DNA from: JBDTNQ01 sp039933635
GTDB lineage: Bacteria; Acidobacteriota; Vicinamibacteria; Vicinamibacterales; SCN-69-37
Assembly (NCBI GenBank): GCA_039933635.1
Contig: JBDTNQ010000014.1
Location: 1-55,471, forward strand
Direction: 5' to 3'
DNA length: 55,471 bases
Shown: positions 17,604-25,497 of the stretch, one piece after another
Layout: every line of letters begins with the position of its first letter
Position numbering within the stretch: position 1 is the stretch's first letter
Notes under the pieces: model-generated
The model's input: the letters and a program-made list of their open reading frames with translations, nothing else
Databases searched by the model: none
Told to the model about the DNA's origin: nothing
Made by a program: the position numbers and the translations under genes

Positions 17604-18374
17604 ATGCCCCGGGGCGCCAAAGTCGCGAGTGGAAATGTCGCCGACCGCGTATCGAAATACCTGGTGGGCTACATCCGTCGGCATGCCCTCATGCCGGGGG
17701 CGCCCCTTCCGTCCGAGATCAGGGCGAGCGCCGAACTGGGCGTGAGCCGCGGAATCGTCCGCGAGGTGTATCGATCGCTGAGCACGTCGGGCATCGTGGA
17801 GACGGCCAACGGCCGGCGGCCGCGGGTGAGCCGTGTCAGCAACCGGGTGCTCACCCGACTCCTCCAGCACGCGTTGTCGACGCGTCAGATCTCAGCCGAA
17901 CAGATGCTGGAGCTTCGACGGCCGATCGAGCTGCTCGCGGTCGAACTGGCCGCCACCCGGCGGACCGATGATGACGTGCTCGCGCTTCGGCGTGCCGTGG
18001 TCACGATGAAGGCCGCCGGACTGCGGCGCGAGGCGTTCGTGCGGGCGGACGTGCGGTTTCACGAGATCATCGGGCGGGCCACGGGCAATCCGCTGTTTGG
18101 TCTGGTGGCCAGCGCGCTTCGGGAATCCATGGAGCTGTCGGTGCGCATCGGCGTACGGAGCCCACGTGCCAATTTCCAGCAGGTCATCGACACGCACGAG
18201 GGGATTGTGACGGCCATCGACCGTGGTCGGCCCGACGTGGCGAGGCGCCTGATGGCGCTGCACTTCGACGAGGCGCGCGCCAACGTGCTTCGCTCCGAGC
18301 TCGATCGCGCCCAGGCCACCGCCACTCCGCGTCCACGCTCACGCCCGCGCGCGCTGCCGCGCAAGAAGCCATAG
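17604..18374 (+). CDS. GntR-family transcriptional regulator, FCD (FadR) type
   Basis: 256 residues. Winged helix at about 12-85: PLPSEIRASAELGVSRGIVREVYRSL is the GntR helix-turn-helix, followed by a wing ending RRPRVSRVSN. The helical FCD effector domain follows (ELRRPIELLAVELAATR, FVRADVRFHEIIGRATGNPLF, THEGIVTAIDRGRPDVARRLMALHF), with the Asp/His positions that bind a metal and carboxylate ligands in this subfamily. The C-terminal tail is basic and Pro/Arg-rich. It probably controls the divergent esterase and the downstream TonB receptor, whose upstream region carries FadR-like palindromes starting 29 bp past this stop codon. The effector is likely a sugar acid, which is inference. Confidence 0.93.
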   Translation: MPRGAKVASGNVADRVSKYLVGYIRRHALMPGAPLPSEIRASAELGVSRGIVREVYRSLSTSGIVETANGRRPRVSRVSNRVLTRLLQHALSTRQISAEQMLELRRPIELLAVELAATRRTDDDVLALRRAVVTMKAAGLRREAFVRADVRFHEIIGRATGNPLFGLVASALRESMELSVRIGVRSPRANFQQVIDTHEGIVTAIDRGRPDVARRLMALHFDEARANVLRSELDRAQATATPRPRSRPRALPRKKP

Positions 18375-18402
18375 GCGTCGCCACGCGGCGCCACTGGTCG
18401 AC

Positions 18403-18419
18403 AACCTGTTGGACAGGTC
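18403..18419. promoter_or_regulatory. FadR-like operator candidate 1
   Basis: AACCTGTTGGACAGGTC: arms ACCTGT and ACAGGT around TGG. It is the same size and layout as the 17-bp FadR/FCD-type operators and lies 29 bp after the GntR gene. Confidence 0.5.
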
Positions 18420-18628
18420 GCGTCGCTGTGCCGCACGTGATGACGGTGGGCCGTGGCACGCCGGCGCGGTCGACCGATCGGCGTCACACTGAGCGACCGA
18501 TGGCGCGCGTCGCGCAGGTCCACGGGGATCTGAATGTGGAAGCGGTTCTATCCCGCCCGCGGACGCAATCGATTACGTCTGTCGATTACCTTGAGGAGCC
18601 GGGAGCGAACCGGTTCCATGCGGGGCAG

Positions 18629-18664
18629 TGGTCACACCAGTAAGTCCAACCTGTTCAACAGGTT
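18629..18664. promoter_or_regulatory. Paired FadR-like operator candidates 2 and 3
   Basis: TGGTCACACCA (18629-18639) fits the TNGTNNNACNA pattern of FCD-type regulators. Nine bases later, AACCTGTTCAACAGGTT (18648-18664) is a perfect 8-bp-arm palindrome around a central C. The pair stands about 150 bp upstream of the TonB receptor ATG. The second site shares the core CCTGTTCAACA with a site in front of the MFS carrier at 42931-42947. Confidence 0.55.
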
Positions 18665-18812
18665 TCGGGCATGCCACGACTTCTTTCGTGCTACGGTTGC
18701 GCCGCGCTTCACCACCAATCCGTCACCGATCGCGGCTCGGCACACTCGAATAATCGGCGGTGCAGTGAGGCCTCGGTGAGCACGAGGTGAGGCGTATTGG
18801 AGATCAGCCATC

Positions 18813-21800
18813 ATGAAGGGGAGTCTGTTCGTGCGAGCGCTCATCATCGCCACGGCGATGATCGCGGGCGTCTCGCGGCCTGCCACGGCACAGATCACCA
18901 CCGGCACCGTCGCCGGGTCTGTCAAAGATGACCAGGGCCTCAGGGTACCTGGTGCAACCGTCACCCTCGTCAGTGAAGCGCGCGGAACGCGCATGGCCCC
19001 CGTCGTCACCAGCACCACCGGCGACTTCGTGGTGCCCAACGTCGCCCCGGACACCTACACGATCGAAGTGTCGATGCCCGGCTTCAAAGCTTTGAAACGG
19101 GCCGGCATCGCCGTCAGCGGCGGTGACCGTGTCGGCGTGGGGGAGCTGACCATGTCGGTCGGCGGCACCTCCGAAACCATCACTGTCACGACTGAGGCGC
19201 CTCTCATTCAGTCGCAGAGCGGTGAGCGGTCGTTCAGCATCACCTCCGCACAGGTCGAGAACCTGCCGATCGGCGGCGCCAACGGCCGCAGCTTCTCGAC
19301 GGTCACCGCGCTCACGCCCGGCGTCACGGGCACGAACACACGCCTGGGTGGCGGCGGTCAGAACAACATCATGATGGACGGCGTGTCCACGATGGACACC
19401 GGCAACAACGGCCAGTTGCTGCAGATGACGCCCGAGGCCATTGCCGAGGTCAAGGTGTTGACCTCCGGCTATCAGGCGGAATACGGCCGCTCGAGCGGCT
19501 TGCAGATCACGGCCGTCACCAAGAGCGGCAGCAACCGTTTCCACGGGTCGCTCTATGACGTCGAGCGCAACTCGGATTGGAACTCGAACACCTGGGCCAA
19601 CAAGATCAACGGGACGCCCAAGGCCGTCGACAAGCAGCGCGATTGGGGCTATACGTTCGGCGGTCCGGTGGGGAAACCGGGCGGCAGCAACAAGCTGTTC
19701 TTCTTCTACTCGACGGAATACCGCCCGCGCAACGCCGCCAACACGCTGCGGCAGTTCCGGGTGCCGACCGCGGCCGAGCGCCACGGCGACTTCTCGCAGT
19801 CGCTCGACAACAATGGCGTGGCGATCCCCACGTTGAAGGACGCGACGGGCGCGGGCATCGTCGGCAACAAGATCCCGGCCAGCAAGCTGTATCAGCCCGG
19901 GCTGAACGTGCTCAACATGTACCCCCTCCCCAATGAAGTGCAGGCGCCTGGCACGGCGTACAACCTGGAATTTCTGTCACCGAGCCAGAAGACGCTGTCC
20001 TATCAGCCGGCGATCCGCGGCGACTACCAGTTCTCGTCGTCGCTGCGCGTGACGGCGAAGTACACGGGACAGAAAGGGTTCCGTGGCACGACGATTGGCT
20101 CGCTCCCGGGCTTCAACGACACGTTCAGTGCGTATCCGTGGGTGCACGCGCTGGCGACGACCGTCAACTACACGCTGAATGCCACCACCTTCCTCGAAGC
20201 GACCTACGGCTTCTCGAACCGTCGCCTCGGCGGCGTGGTGAACAGCTCGTACACGAATCGCTTCAACACGGGTCTGAACGGCATTCCGCAGATTTTCCCG
20301 GATGCCAACATCCTGCCGGCCGGTTCGTACAACCAGCGCGTCATGGAAGACGTGGCGCCGCCGTTCTACGTGAACGGACGCGCGGAACTCGCGCCGACGT
20401 TCCAGTGGGGCGCGTTGATCGGCAGCGCGCCGCCCAACCTGGCGTATCCCGCGTTCCTCAACACGAACCCGACGCAGGACATCTCGATCAGCATGACCAA
20501 GATCGTCGGCCCGCACACCATGAAGGCCGGGTTCTACAGCAACCACAGCCTGAAGCAGCAGAACCTGAACCAGCGCAACGCGCTGCCGTTCCAGGGTGAT
20601 CTGAGCTTCGCGAACGCGACGACGAACCAGTTCGATTCGGGGTTCGGCTTTGCCAACGCGGCGCTCGGCATCTTCACGGCTTACACGCAGCAGTCCTCGT
20701 TCGTGGAAGGGAAGTTCGTCTACAACCAGATCGAGGCGTTCGCGCAGGACAACTGGAAGGTCAGCTCGCGTCTCACGTTGGACTACGGCCTGCGCTTCAC
20801 GCACCAGGTGCCGCAGTACGACGCGAACGGCCAGGCGTCGAATTTCTTCGCTGATAAGTTCAGCGCGGCCGCGACGCCACTCCAGTACCTGCCGGGTTGC
20901 CCCGGCGGCGCGGTGTCATGCGAGACGACCCGCCAGGCGCTGAACCCGCAGACGGGCAAGCTGATGGGCGCCGGCACGGCGTCGCTCATCGGTCAGATCG
21001 TGCCGAACACGGGCAGCCCGACCAACGGCATCGTCCAGGCGGGCAAGGGAATCTCGAAGTACAACTACCTGTGGCCGTCCCTCGCGGTGGCGCCGCGCTT
21101 CGGGTTCGCCTACGACGTGACGGGCCATCAGTCGATGGTCCTTCGTGGCGGCATGGGGCTCTTCTTCGACCGGCCCGCCGGCGACTCGATCTACTACCAG
21201 TCGCAGAATCCGCCGACCTCGACGAACCAGACCGTTCGGAACGGTCGCCTGCAGGATCTCGCGACCGCACCGGCGAGCTCCGGCGTTCCGACGATCATCA
21301 ATTACCGCTACAACAACGACAGCCTGCCCTCGTCGGTCCAGTGGAATGCCGGCGTGCAGATGGCGCTGCCCTGGTCGTCCTCGCTGGATATCTCGTACGT
21401 CGGCCAGAAATCGTATTCGGTGCTCGATCAGAACGATGGCACTGGCGCGGTGAACGTGAACTCGATTGACCTCGGCGCCGGGTTCCTGGCGAAGAATCAG
21501 GACCCGACGAGGTCGGCTGCGGTGACCGCCGTGGCCGGCAACGGCGCGTACATCCAGGAACTGCTGCGTCCGTTCCGCGGTTACGCGAACATCGACCAGC
21601 AGTGGCAGTTTTTCCACCGGACGTACCACTCGTTGCAGTTCGCGGCCAACCGCCGCTTCCGCAACGGCGTGTCCTTCGGTGGGAACTACACGTTGAGCCT
21701 GAGCGACACCGGCACCACCGGGCTGCCGACGTCGCCCGTGCGCCTCGACCACGCGGCCGATGGGTCGTACACGGTTCGTGCGGATCAAGCGGCCTACGAG

Positions 21801-22460
21801 GACCTGATGAAGAACACGGGCCTCCAGCGCCACACGATCAAGGCGAACTTCGTCTGGGACCTGCCCGATCTGCACAGCGACTCGGGTGCTCTGAAGGTCG
21901 TCGGGTACGTCGTCAATGACTGGCAGCTGTCCGGGATCCTGACGGCGGGTTCCGGGACGACGTACGACATTTCGTATGCGTACCAGAACAACGGCGCGAA
22001 CATCAACCTCACCGGATCCCCGGACTATGCCGCTCGCACGGTCGTCAACGGCGCCACCGGCAGCGGCTGCGCGGACAGCCGGTTCAGTCAGTTCACGACC
22101 ACCGCGTTCTCCGGCCCGCTGCCAGGGAGCCTCGGGCTCGAGTCGGGTCGGAACTACATGACCGGCTGCGCCGACAAGACGACCGACATGTCGGTGTCTC
22201 GTTCGTTCCGTCTCGGCCGCGGCCGATCGGCGCAGATCCGCCTCGACATGTTCAATGCGTTCAACACGGTGGTCTACAGCGGCCGCCAGACGCAGTTGCA
22301 GCTCGTCAGCCCGGTCAACCAGACCGTTCGCAATTCGCAGTTCCTTGCCGATGGAACTGTGGATCAGACCAAGCTGAAGACGACCAGCGCGGGCTTTGGT
22401 GGCGCCACGGGGGCTCAGGCCCTGCGGACGATGCAATTGCAAGTGCGTTTCGCCTTCTGA
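18813..22460 (+). CDS. TonB-dependent outer-membrane receptor, Oar-like
   Basis: 1215 residues. Signal peptide to PATAQ, a carboxypeptidase-regulatory-like Ig domain (about 27-115: GTVAGSVKDDQGLRVPGATV, GDFVVPNVAPDTYTIEV), a plug (about 120-260: ENLPIGGANGRSFSTV, NNIMMDGVSTMDT, VLTSGYQAEYGRSSG), then a long 22-strand barrel region ending LQVRFAF with the C-terminal Phe of outer-membrane proteins. It should import a large substrate, most likely oligosaccharide or plant-derived glycoside, using TonB energy. The neighbourhood (esterase, GntR regulator, sugar dehydrogenases) supports a carbohydrate ligand, though none is proven. A terminator hairpin follows at 22475-22509. Confidence 0.93.
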   Translation: MKGSLFVRALIIATAMIAGVSRPATAQITTGTVAGSVKDDQGLRVPGATVTLVSEARGTRMAPVVTSTTGDFVVPNVAPDTYTIEVSMPGFKALKRAGIAVSGGDRVGVGELTMSVGGTSETITVTTEAPLIQSQSGERSFSITSAQVENLPIGGANGRSFSTVTALTPGVTGTNTRLGGGGQNNIMMDGVSTMDTGNNGQLLQMTPEAIAEVKVLTSGYQAEYGRSSGLQITAVTKSGSNRFHGSLYDVERNSDWNSNTWANKINGTPKAVDKQRDWGYTFGGPVGKPGGSNKLFFFYSTEYRPRNAANTLRQFRVPTAAERHGDFSQSLDNNGVAIPTLKDATGAGIVGNKIPASKLYQPGLNVLNMYPLPNEVQAPGTAYNLEFLSPSQKTLSYQPAIRGDYQFSSSLRVTAKYTGQKGFRGTTIGSLPGFNDTFSAYPWVHALATTVNYTLNATTFLEATYGFSNRRLGGVVNSSYTNRFNTGLNGIPQIFPDANILPAGSYNQRVMEDVAPPFYVNGRAELAPTFQWGALIGSAPPNLAYPAFLNTNPTQDISISMTKIVGPHTMKAGFYSNHSLKQQNLNQRNALPFQGDLSFANATTNQFDSGFGFANAALGIFTAYTQQSSFVEGKFVYNQIEAFAQDNWKVSSRLTLDYGLRFTHQVPQYDANGQASNFFADKFSAAATPLQYLPGCPGGAVSCETTRQALNPQTGKLMGAGTASLIGQIVPNTGSPTNGIVQAGKGISKYNYLWPSLAVAPRFGFAYDVTGHQSMVLRGGMGLFFDRPAGDSIYYQSQNPPTSTNQTVRNGRLQDLATAPASSGVPTIINYRYNNDSLPSSVQWNAGVQMALPWSSSLDISYVGQKSYSVLDQNDGTGAVNVNSIDLGAGFLAKNQDPTRSAAVTAVAGNGAYIQELLRPFRGYANIDQQWQFFHRTYHSLQFAANRRFRNGVSFGGNYTLSLSDTGTTGLPTSPVRLDHAADGSYTVRADQAAYEDLMKNTGLQRHTIKANFVWDLPDLHSDSGALKVVGYVVNDWQLSGILTAGSGTTYDISYAYQNNGANINLTGSPDYAARTVVNGATGSGCADSRFSQFTTTAFSGPLPGSLGLESGRNYMTGCADKTTDMSVSRSFRLGRGRSAQIRLDMFNAFNTVVYSGRQTQLQLVSPVNQTVRNSQFLADGTVDQTKLKTTSAGFGGATGAQALRTMQLQVRFAF

Positions 22461-22474
22461 CGTTCGTCATCACC

Positions 22475-22509
22475 CGGGCGGATGCGGAGCACGACTCCGC
22501 GTCCGCCCG
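22475..22509 (+). terminator. Terminator after the TonB receptor
   Basis: A 15-bp stem with one mismatch: CGGGCGGATGCGGAG and CTCCGCGTCCGCCCG around CACGA. It is followed by TGCTCTTGTCTC, only moderately T-rich, and begins 14 nt after the receptor stop codon. The rest of the gap to 22722 shows no gene and no clear promoter. Confidence 0.65.
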
Positions 22510-22722
22510 TGCTCTTGTCTCAAGAAAGCTGCTGGATTCGTTGCACCGGATGCTGACAAGATGTGCACCTGCCAGCCTGCGCATCGACGTCCGGCGAGCG
22601 CCACGTAAACGAATGTCGAGCGCGTGGCGTCTTCGTGATGTTCCCGGACGACGCCTGCGGATGCTGTACAAGTGGTCTAACCGCTGTCGGCCCTGATTCT
22701 TACCGTGACGAGGACGCTCAAG

Positions 22723-24411
22723 ATGAGGAAGTTCTGCGTGATCGCTGCCATCGGTTTGGCGATGGCCTATGCCGCCAAGCGCTCTTCCACCGTCGCGACC
22801 GCGCAGGCGCCGCCGGCTGGCGCGCAGGCGCCCGCGCCTCCCGGAGGGCAGGCTCCCGGTGCACCAGGCGTCCCGGGGGCGCCCGGAGGTGGAGGCGGCA
22901 GAGGACGCGGCGGGCCGACGCCAGGATCCCTCCTGTGGACAGAGCAGTGCGCAGGCTGCCACGGCAATGATGCGGCCGGCGGCCGGGCGCCGAGTCTCTT
23001 CGATCAGAAGTGGCTCGACAGCACTACGGATGCGCGGATTGCGAACAGCATCAAGAACGGCGTGCCGAACACCGAGATGGAAGGGTTCAAGTCGCTGACC
23101 GACGAACAGATCTTCCAGTTGATCGCCCACATCCGCACCCAGACGGGCGCGCCGCTGCGACCGCGCGCGGCCTTCAACGAGAGCCCGGACGGCACGGTCA
23201 TCAAGTCCGCGAAGCAGACCTTCAAGGTCGAGCTCGTGACGGATGGATTGATGACGCCCTGGGCGCTCGCGTTCCTGCCGGATGGCCGCATGCTCGTGAC
23301 CGAGCGTGACGGCCGGTTGCAGGTTGTCGACAAGGCCGGCAAGAAGACCGTGATCGAGGGCACGCCGAAGGCGCACGTGCAGCAGGACGGTGGCTACCTC
23401 GACGTCGAGGTCCACCCTCAGTACGCACGGAACGGATGGATCTATCTCGCGTACGTCGAAGACCAGCCGGGCTACGTGGCGCCACCCCCGGCGCCGCCGG
23501 CTCCCGCACCAGATCCGGCAGCCGCACCGGCGCCCCAGGCGGGTGGTGGTGGTGGTGGCCGCGGCGGCGGTCGAGGTGGGCCACCTCAAGTGCCCTCAAT
23601 GACCGTGGTCGTCAGGGGCAAGCTGAGCAAGGACAACAAGTGGACCGCTCAGCAGACGATCTTCCGGGCGTCCAATGATCTCTACACGACCTCCGGCGCG
23701 CACTACGGCTCACGGCTGCTGTTCGATACGCAGAACCATCTGTTCTTCACCCTGGGCGAGCGGAACGGCAACAACCCGAACTACGCCCAGGACTTGACGA
23801 AGCCGCTCGGCAAGGTGCACCGCTTCAACGACGACGGCACGGTGCCGAAGGACAATCCGTTCGTCAACACGCCGGGGGCCGTCGCCTCGATCTGGACCTA
23901 CGGTCATCGCAATCCGGAAGGCCTCGCGTGGGACCCGGTCAGCGGACATCTCTGGGAGTCGGAGCACGGTCCGAACACGGCCGACGAGGTCAACGTCCTG
24001 ATCAAGGGCCACAACTACGGCTGGAATCTCGCCTCCAAGCAGGGGCCGCCGCAATACAAGCTGAGCCTGCCCGACATGGACGATCCCGTCGTGTACTACA
24101 CGCCCACGTTCGCGCCGGCCGGCATCTCGTTCTACTCGGGCACTCGCTATCCAGGCTGGAAGAACACGAGCCTCTTCGTGTGCGGTCTGGCGGGCCAGGC
24201 GCTGCGCCGCCTCGAGGTCAAGGGCGACACGGTCGTGACCCAGGAAGTCGTGTTCGATTCGTTTGGCCGGGTTCGCGACATCGTCCAGGGCCCTGACGGC
24301 TACTTCTATATCGCGGTCCAGAATCCGACGGGCGTGCCCAATCCGGCGGGGGGCAACATCCAACTCTCCGCCTCAACGCCGGGGCGCGTCATTCGCCTCA
24401 TTCCCCAGTAA
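22723..24411 (+). CDS. Exported cytochrome c-PQQ-type aldose sugar dehydrogenase (module 2)
   Basis: 562 residues and a close paralogue of the 7220-8899 product: signal peptide, Gly/Pro/Ala-rich linker (about 28-68), haem motif CAGCH at 76-80, NDAAGGRAPSLFDQKWL, then the six-bladed propeller with FLPDGRMLVTERDGRL, QDGGYLDVEVHPQYA, TYGHRNPEGLAWDP and ESEHGPNTADEVN. The same Pro/Ala/Gly-rich insertion interrupts the propeller at the same place (APPPAPPAPAP onward). The role is as for module 1, possibly with a different aldose. Start ATG 22723 follows GAGGA; an in-frame GTG at 22705 is less likely. The ThuA gene follows after 18 nt, so the two are an operon. Confidence 0.88.
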   Translation: MRKFCVIAAIGLAMAYAAKRSSTVATAQAPPAGAQAPAPPGGQAPGAPGVPGAPGGGGGRGRGGPTPGSLLWTEQCAGCHGNDAAGGRAPSLFDQKWLDSTTDARIANSIKNGVPNTEMEGFKSLTDEQIFQLIAHIRTQTGAPLRPRAAFNESPDGTVIKSAKQTFKVELVTDGLMTPWALAFLPDGRMLVTERDGRLQVVDKAGKKTVIEGTPKAHVQQDGGYLDVEVHPQYARNGWIYLAYVEDQPGYVAPPPAPPAPAPDPAAAPAPQAGGGGGGRGGGRGGPPQVPSMTVVVRGKLSKDNKWTAQQTIFRASNDLYTTSGAHYGSRLLFDTQNHLFFTLGERNGNNPNYAQDLTKPLGKVHRFNDDGTVPKDNPFVNTPGAVASIWTYGHRNPEGLAWDPVSGHLWESEHGPNTADEVNVLIKGHNYGWNLASKQGPPQYKLSLPDMDDPVVYYTPTFAPAGISFYSGTRYPGWKNTSLFVCGLAGQALRRLEVKGDTVVTQEVVFDSFGRVRDIVQGPDGYFYIAVQNPTGVPNPAGGNIQLSASTPGRVIRLIPQ

Positions 24412-24429
24412 GCACATTCAGGAGCTCCT

Positions 24430-25401
24430 ATGAACGCTCGCATTGTCGTTGCCGCTTCGTTCCTTGCTGTTGCCGCGGGCACGCTGTCTGCGCAGCAGGT
24501 CCCGGTGCCGTCGGCGGCGCCGACGGTTCAGGCCGGCGATACCCGGCCGATTCACATCTACATTCGGTCCGGCCTGAAGTCTCATGGGGAGGGCGCGCAC
24601 GACTATCCGCAGCTCAGCGCCGATTGGAGCAAGCTGCTCACCGACCACGGTGCCCTGGTCGACGGGTCGTACCACTTTCCGTCCGCTCAGGAACTGGCCA
24701 ACACCGACGTGATGGTGATGTACAAGGGCGATGCCGGGTACATGACGGCCACCGAGCGCGCCATCATGGACGATTACCTGAAGCGCGGCGGCGGCCTGGT
24801 GCTGTTCCACGACACGTTGTGCGGTGACGATCCCGAGTACTTCGCGACGCTCGTGGGCGGCGCCAAGAAGCACGGCGAACAGAACTTTTCGTCGGGCGAA
24901 ATCAAATACACGATCGTCGACAAGGCCTCGCCGATCATGAAGGGCATGTCGGATTTCTCGATTCAGGACGAAGCCTTCTTCAAGATGACGTGGGCCAAGA
25001 ATCCGCAGATTCACGTGCTCGCGACGGCGCCGATGCCGTCATCGGGTGAGGTCGTGCCGCAGATGTGGACGTATGAACACACGATCTTCGGCGGGCAGCC
25101 GGCGAGGGCGTTCGTGTGGATGCAGGGCCACACCTACACCAATTTCGCGCGTCCCGACGTCCAGGGGATGATCCTCCGAGGCATCGCGTGGTCGGCGCAC
25201 TATCCCGTCGAGACCCTCGTCAACGGCACGGCGCCACAGCGTGGCGGCGGCGGCCGGGGCAACCGCGCGGGTGGGGCAGCAGGCGCTGCCGGTGCTCCCG
25301 GCGCTGCGGGAGCCGGCGCGGGACGTCAGGGTGGTGGTGCAGGTCGTCAGGGTGCCCCGGCGACGCCGCCAGCCGGCGCTCCGGCCCCCGGACGCCAGTA
25401 G
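24430..25401 (+). CDS. Secreted ThuA-domain protein (module 2)
   Basis: 323 residues and paralogue of the 9006-10001 product: signal peptide to LSAQQ, a ThuA domain with SHGEGAHDYPQ, DVMVMYKGDAGYMTATE, YLKRGGGLVLFHDTLCGDDPE, GEVVPQMWTYEHT and FVWMQGHTYTNF, then a 60-residue Gly/Ala/Arg/Gln-rich tail. It follows its dehydrogenase by 18 nt with an AGGAG ribosome site. A periplasmic function on oxidised sugars is inferred from pairing with the dehydrogenase in both modules; the catalytic residues of ThuA proteins are not established well enough to check here. Confidence 0.88.
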   Translation: MNARIVVAASFLAVAAGTLSAQQVPVPSAAPTVQAGDTRPIHIYIRSGLKSHGEGAHDYPQLSADWSKLLTDHGALVDGSYHFPSAQELANTDVMVMYKGDAGYMTATERAIMDDYLKRGGGLVLFHDTLCGDDPEYFATLVGGAKKHGEQNFSSGEIKYTIVDKASPIMKGMSDFSIQDEAFFKMTWAKNPQIHVLATAPMPSSGEVVPQMWTYEHTIFGGQPARAFVWMQGHTYTNFARPDVQGMILRGIAWSAHYPVETLVNGTAPQRGGGGRGNRAGGAAGAAGAPGAAGAGAGRQGGGAGRQGAPATPPAGAPAPGRQ

Positions 25402-25483
25402 TCGCATCACACCTCGAGCATGGCACTGGCCGATCGACGTGCGCGTCGGTCGGCCAGTTTCGTTGTACGGCCCGATTTCAGGG

Positions 25484-25489
25484 GACAAT
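25484..25489 (+). promoter_or_regulatory. -10 box of PQQ dehydrogenase gene (leaderless)
   Basis: GACAAT lies 8 nt upstream of the ATG at 25498. No ribosome-binding site is present between them. TTGTAC at 25463-25468 is a poor -35 candidate with short spacing. Confidence 0.4.
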
Positions 25490-25497
25490 GGCGCCCC

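Larger units (their letters stand above)
18375..18812. promoter_or_regulatory. 438-bp control region upstream of the TonB receptor, rich in palindromes
   Basis: No gene is visible. It holds two 17-bp FadR-like palindromes and a TGGT-CAC-ACCA site (listed separately), a perfect 10-bp palindrome GAACCGGTTC at 18607-18616, direct repeats TCGATTAC at 18569-18576 and 18582-18589 (13-bp period), and a short hairpin CCTCG/CGAGG in the leader near 18771-18787. GGAG precedes the receptor ATG. The density suggests control by more than one factor. Confidence 0.55.

Noticed and set aside
20916..22442. Open frame of 508 codons on the minus strand inside the TonB receptor gene
   Set aside because: Composition is Arg/Val/His-rich with no domain; the receptor frame is continuous to its terminal Phe.
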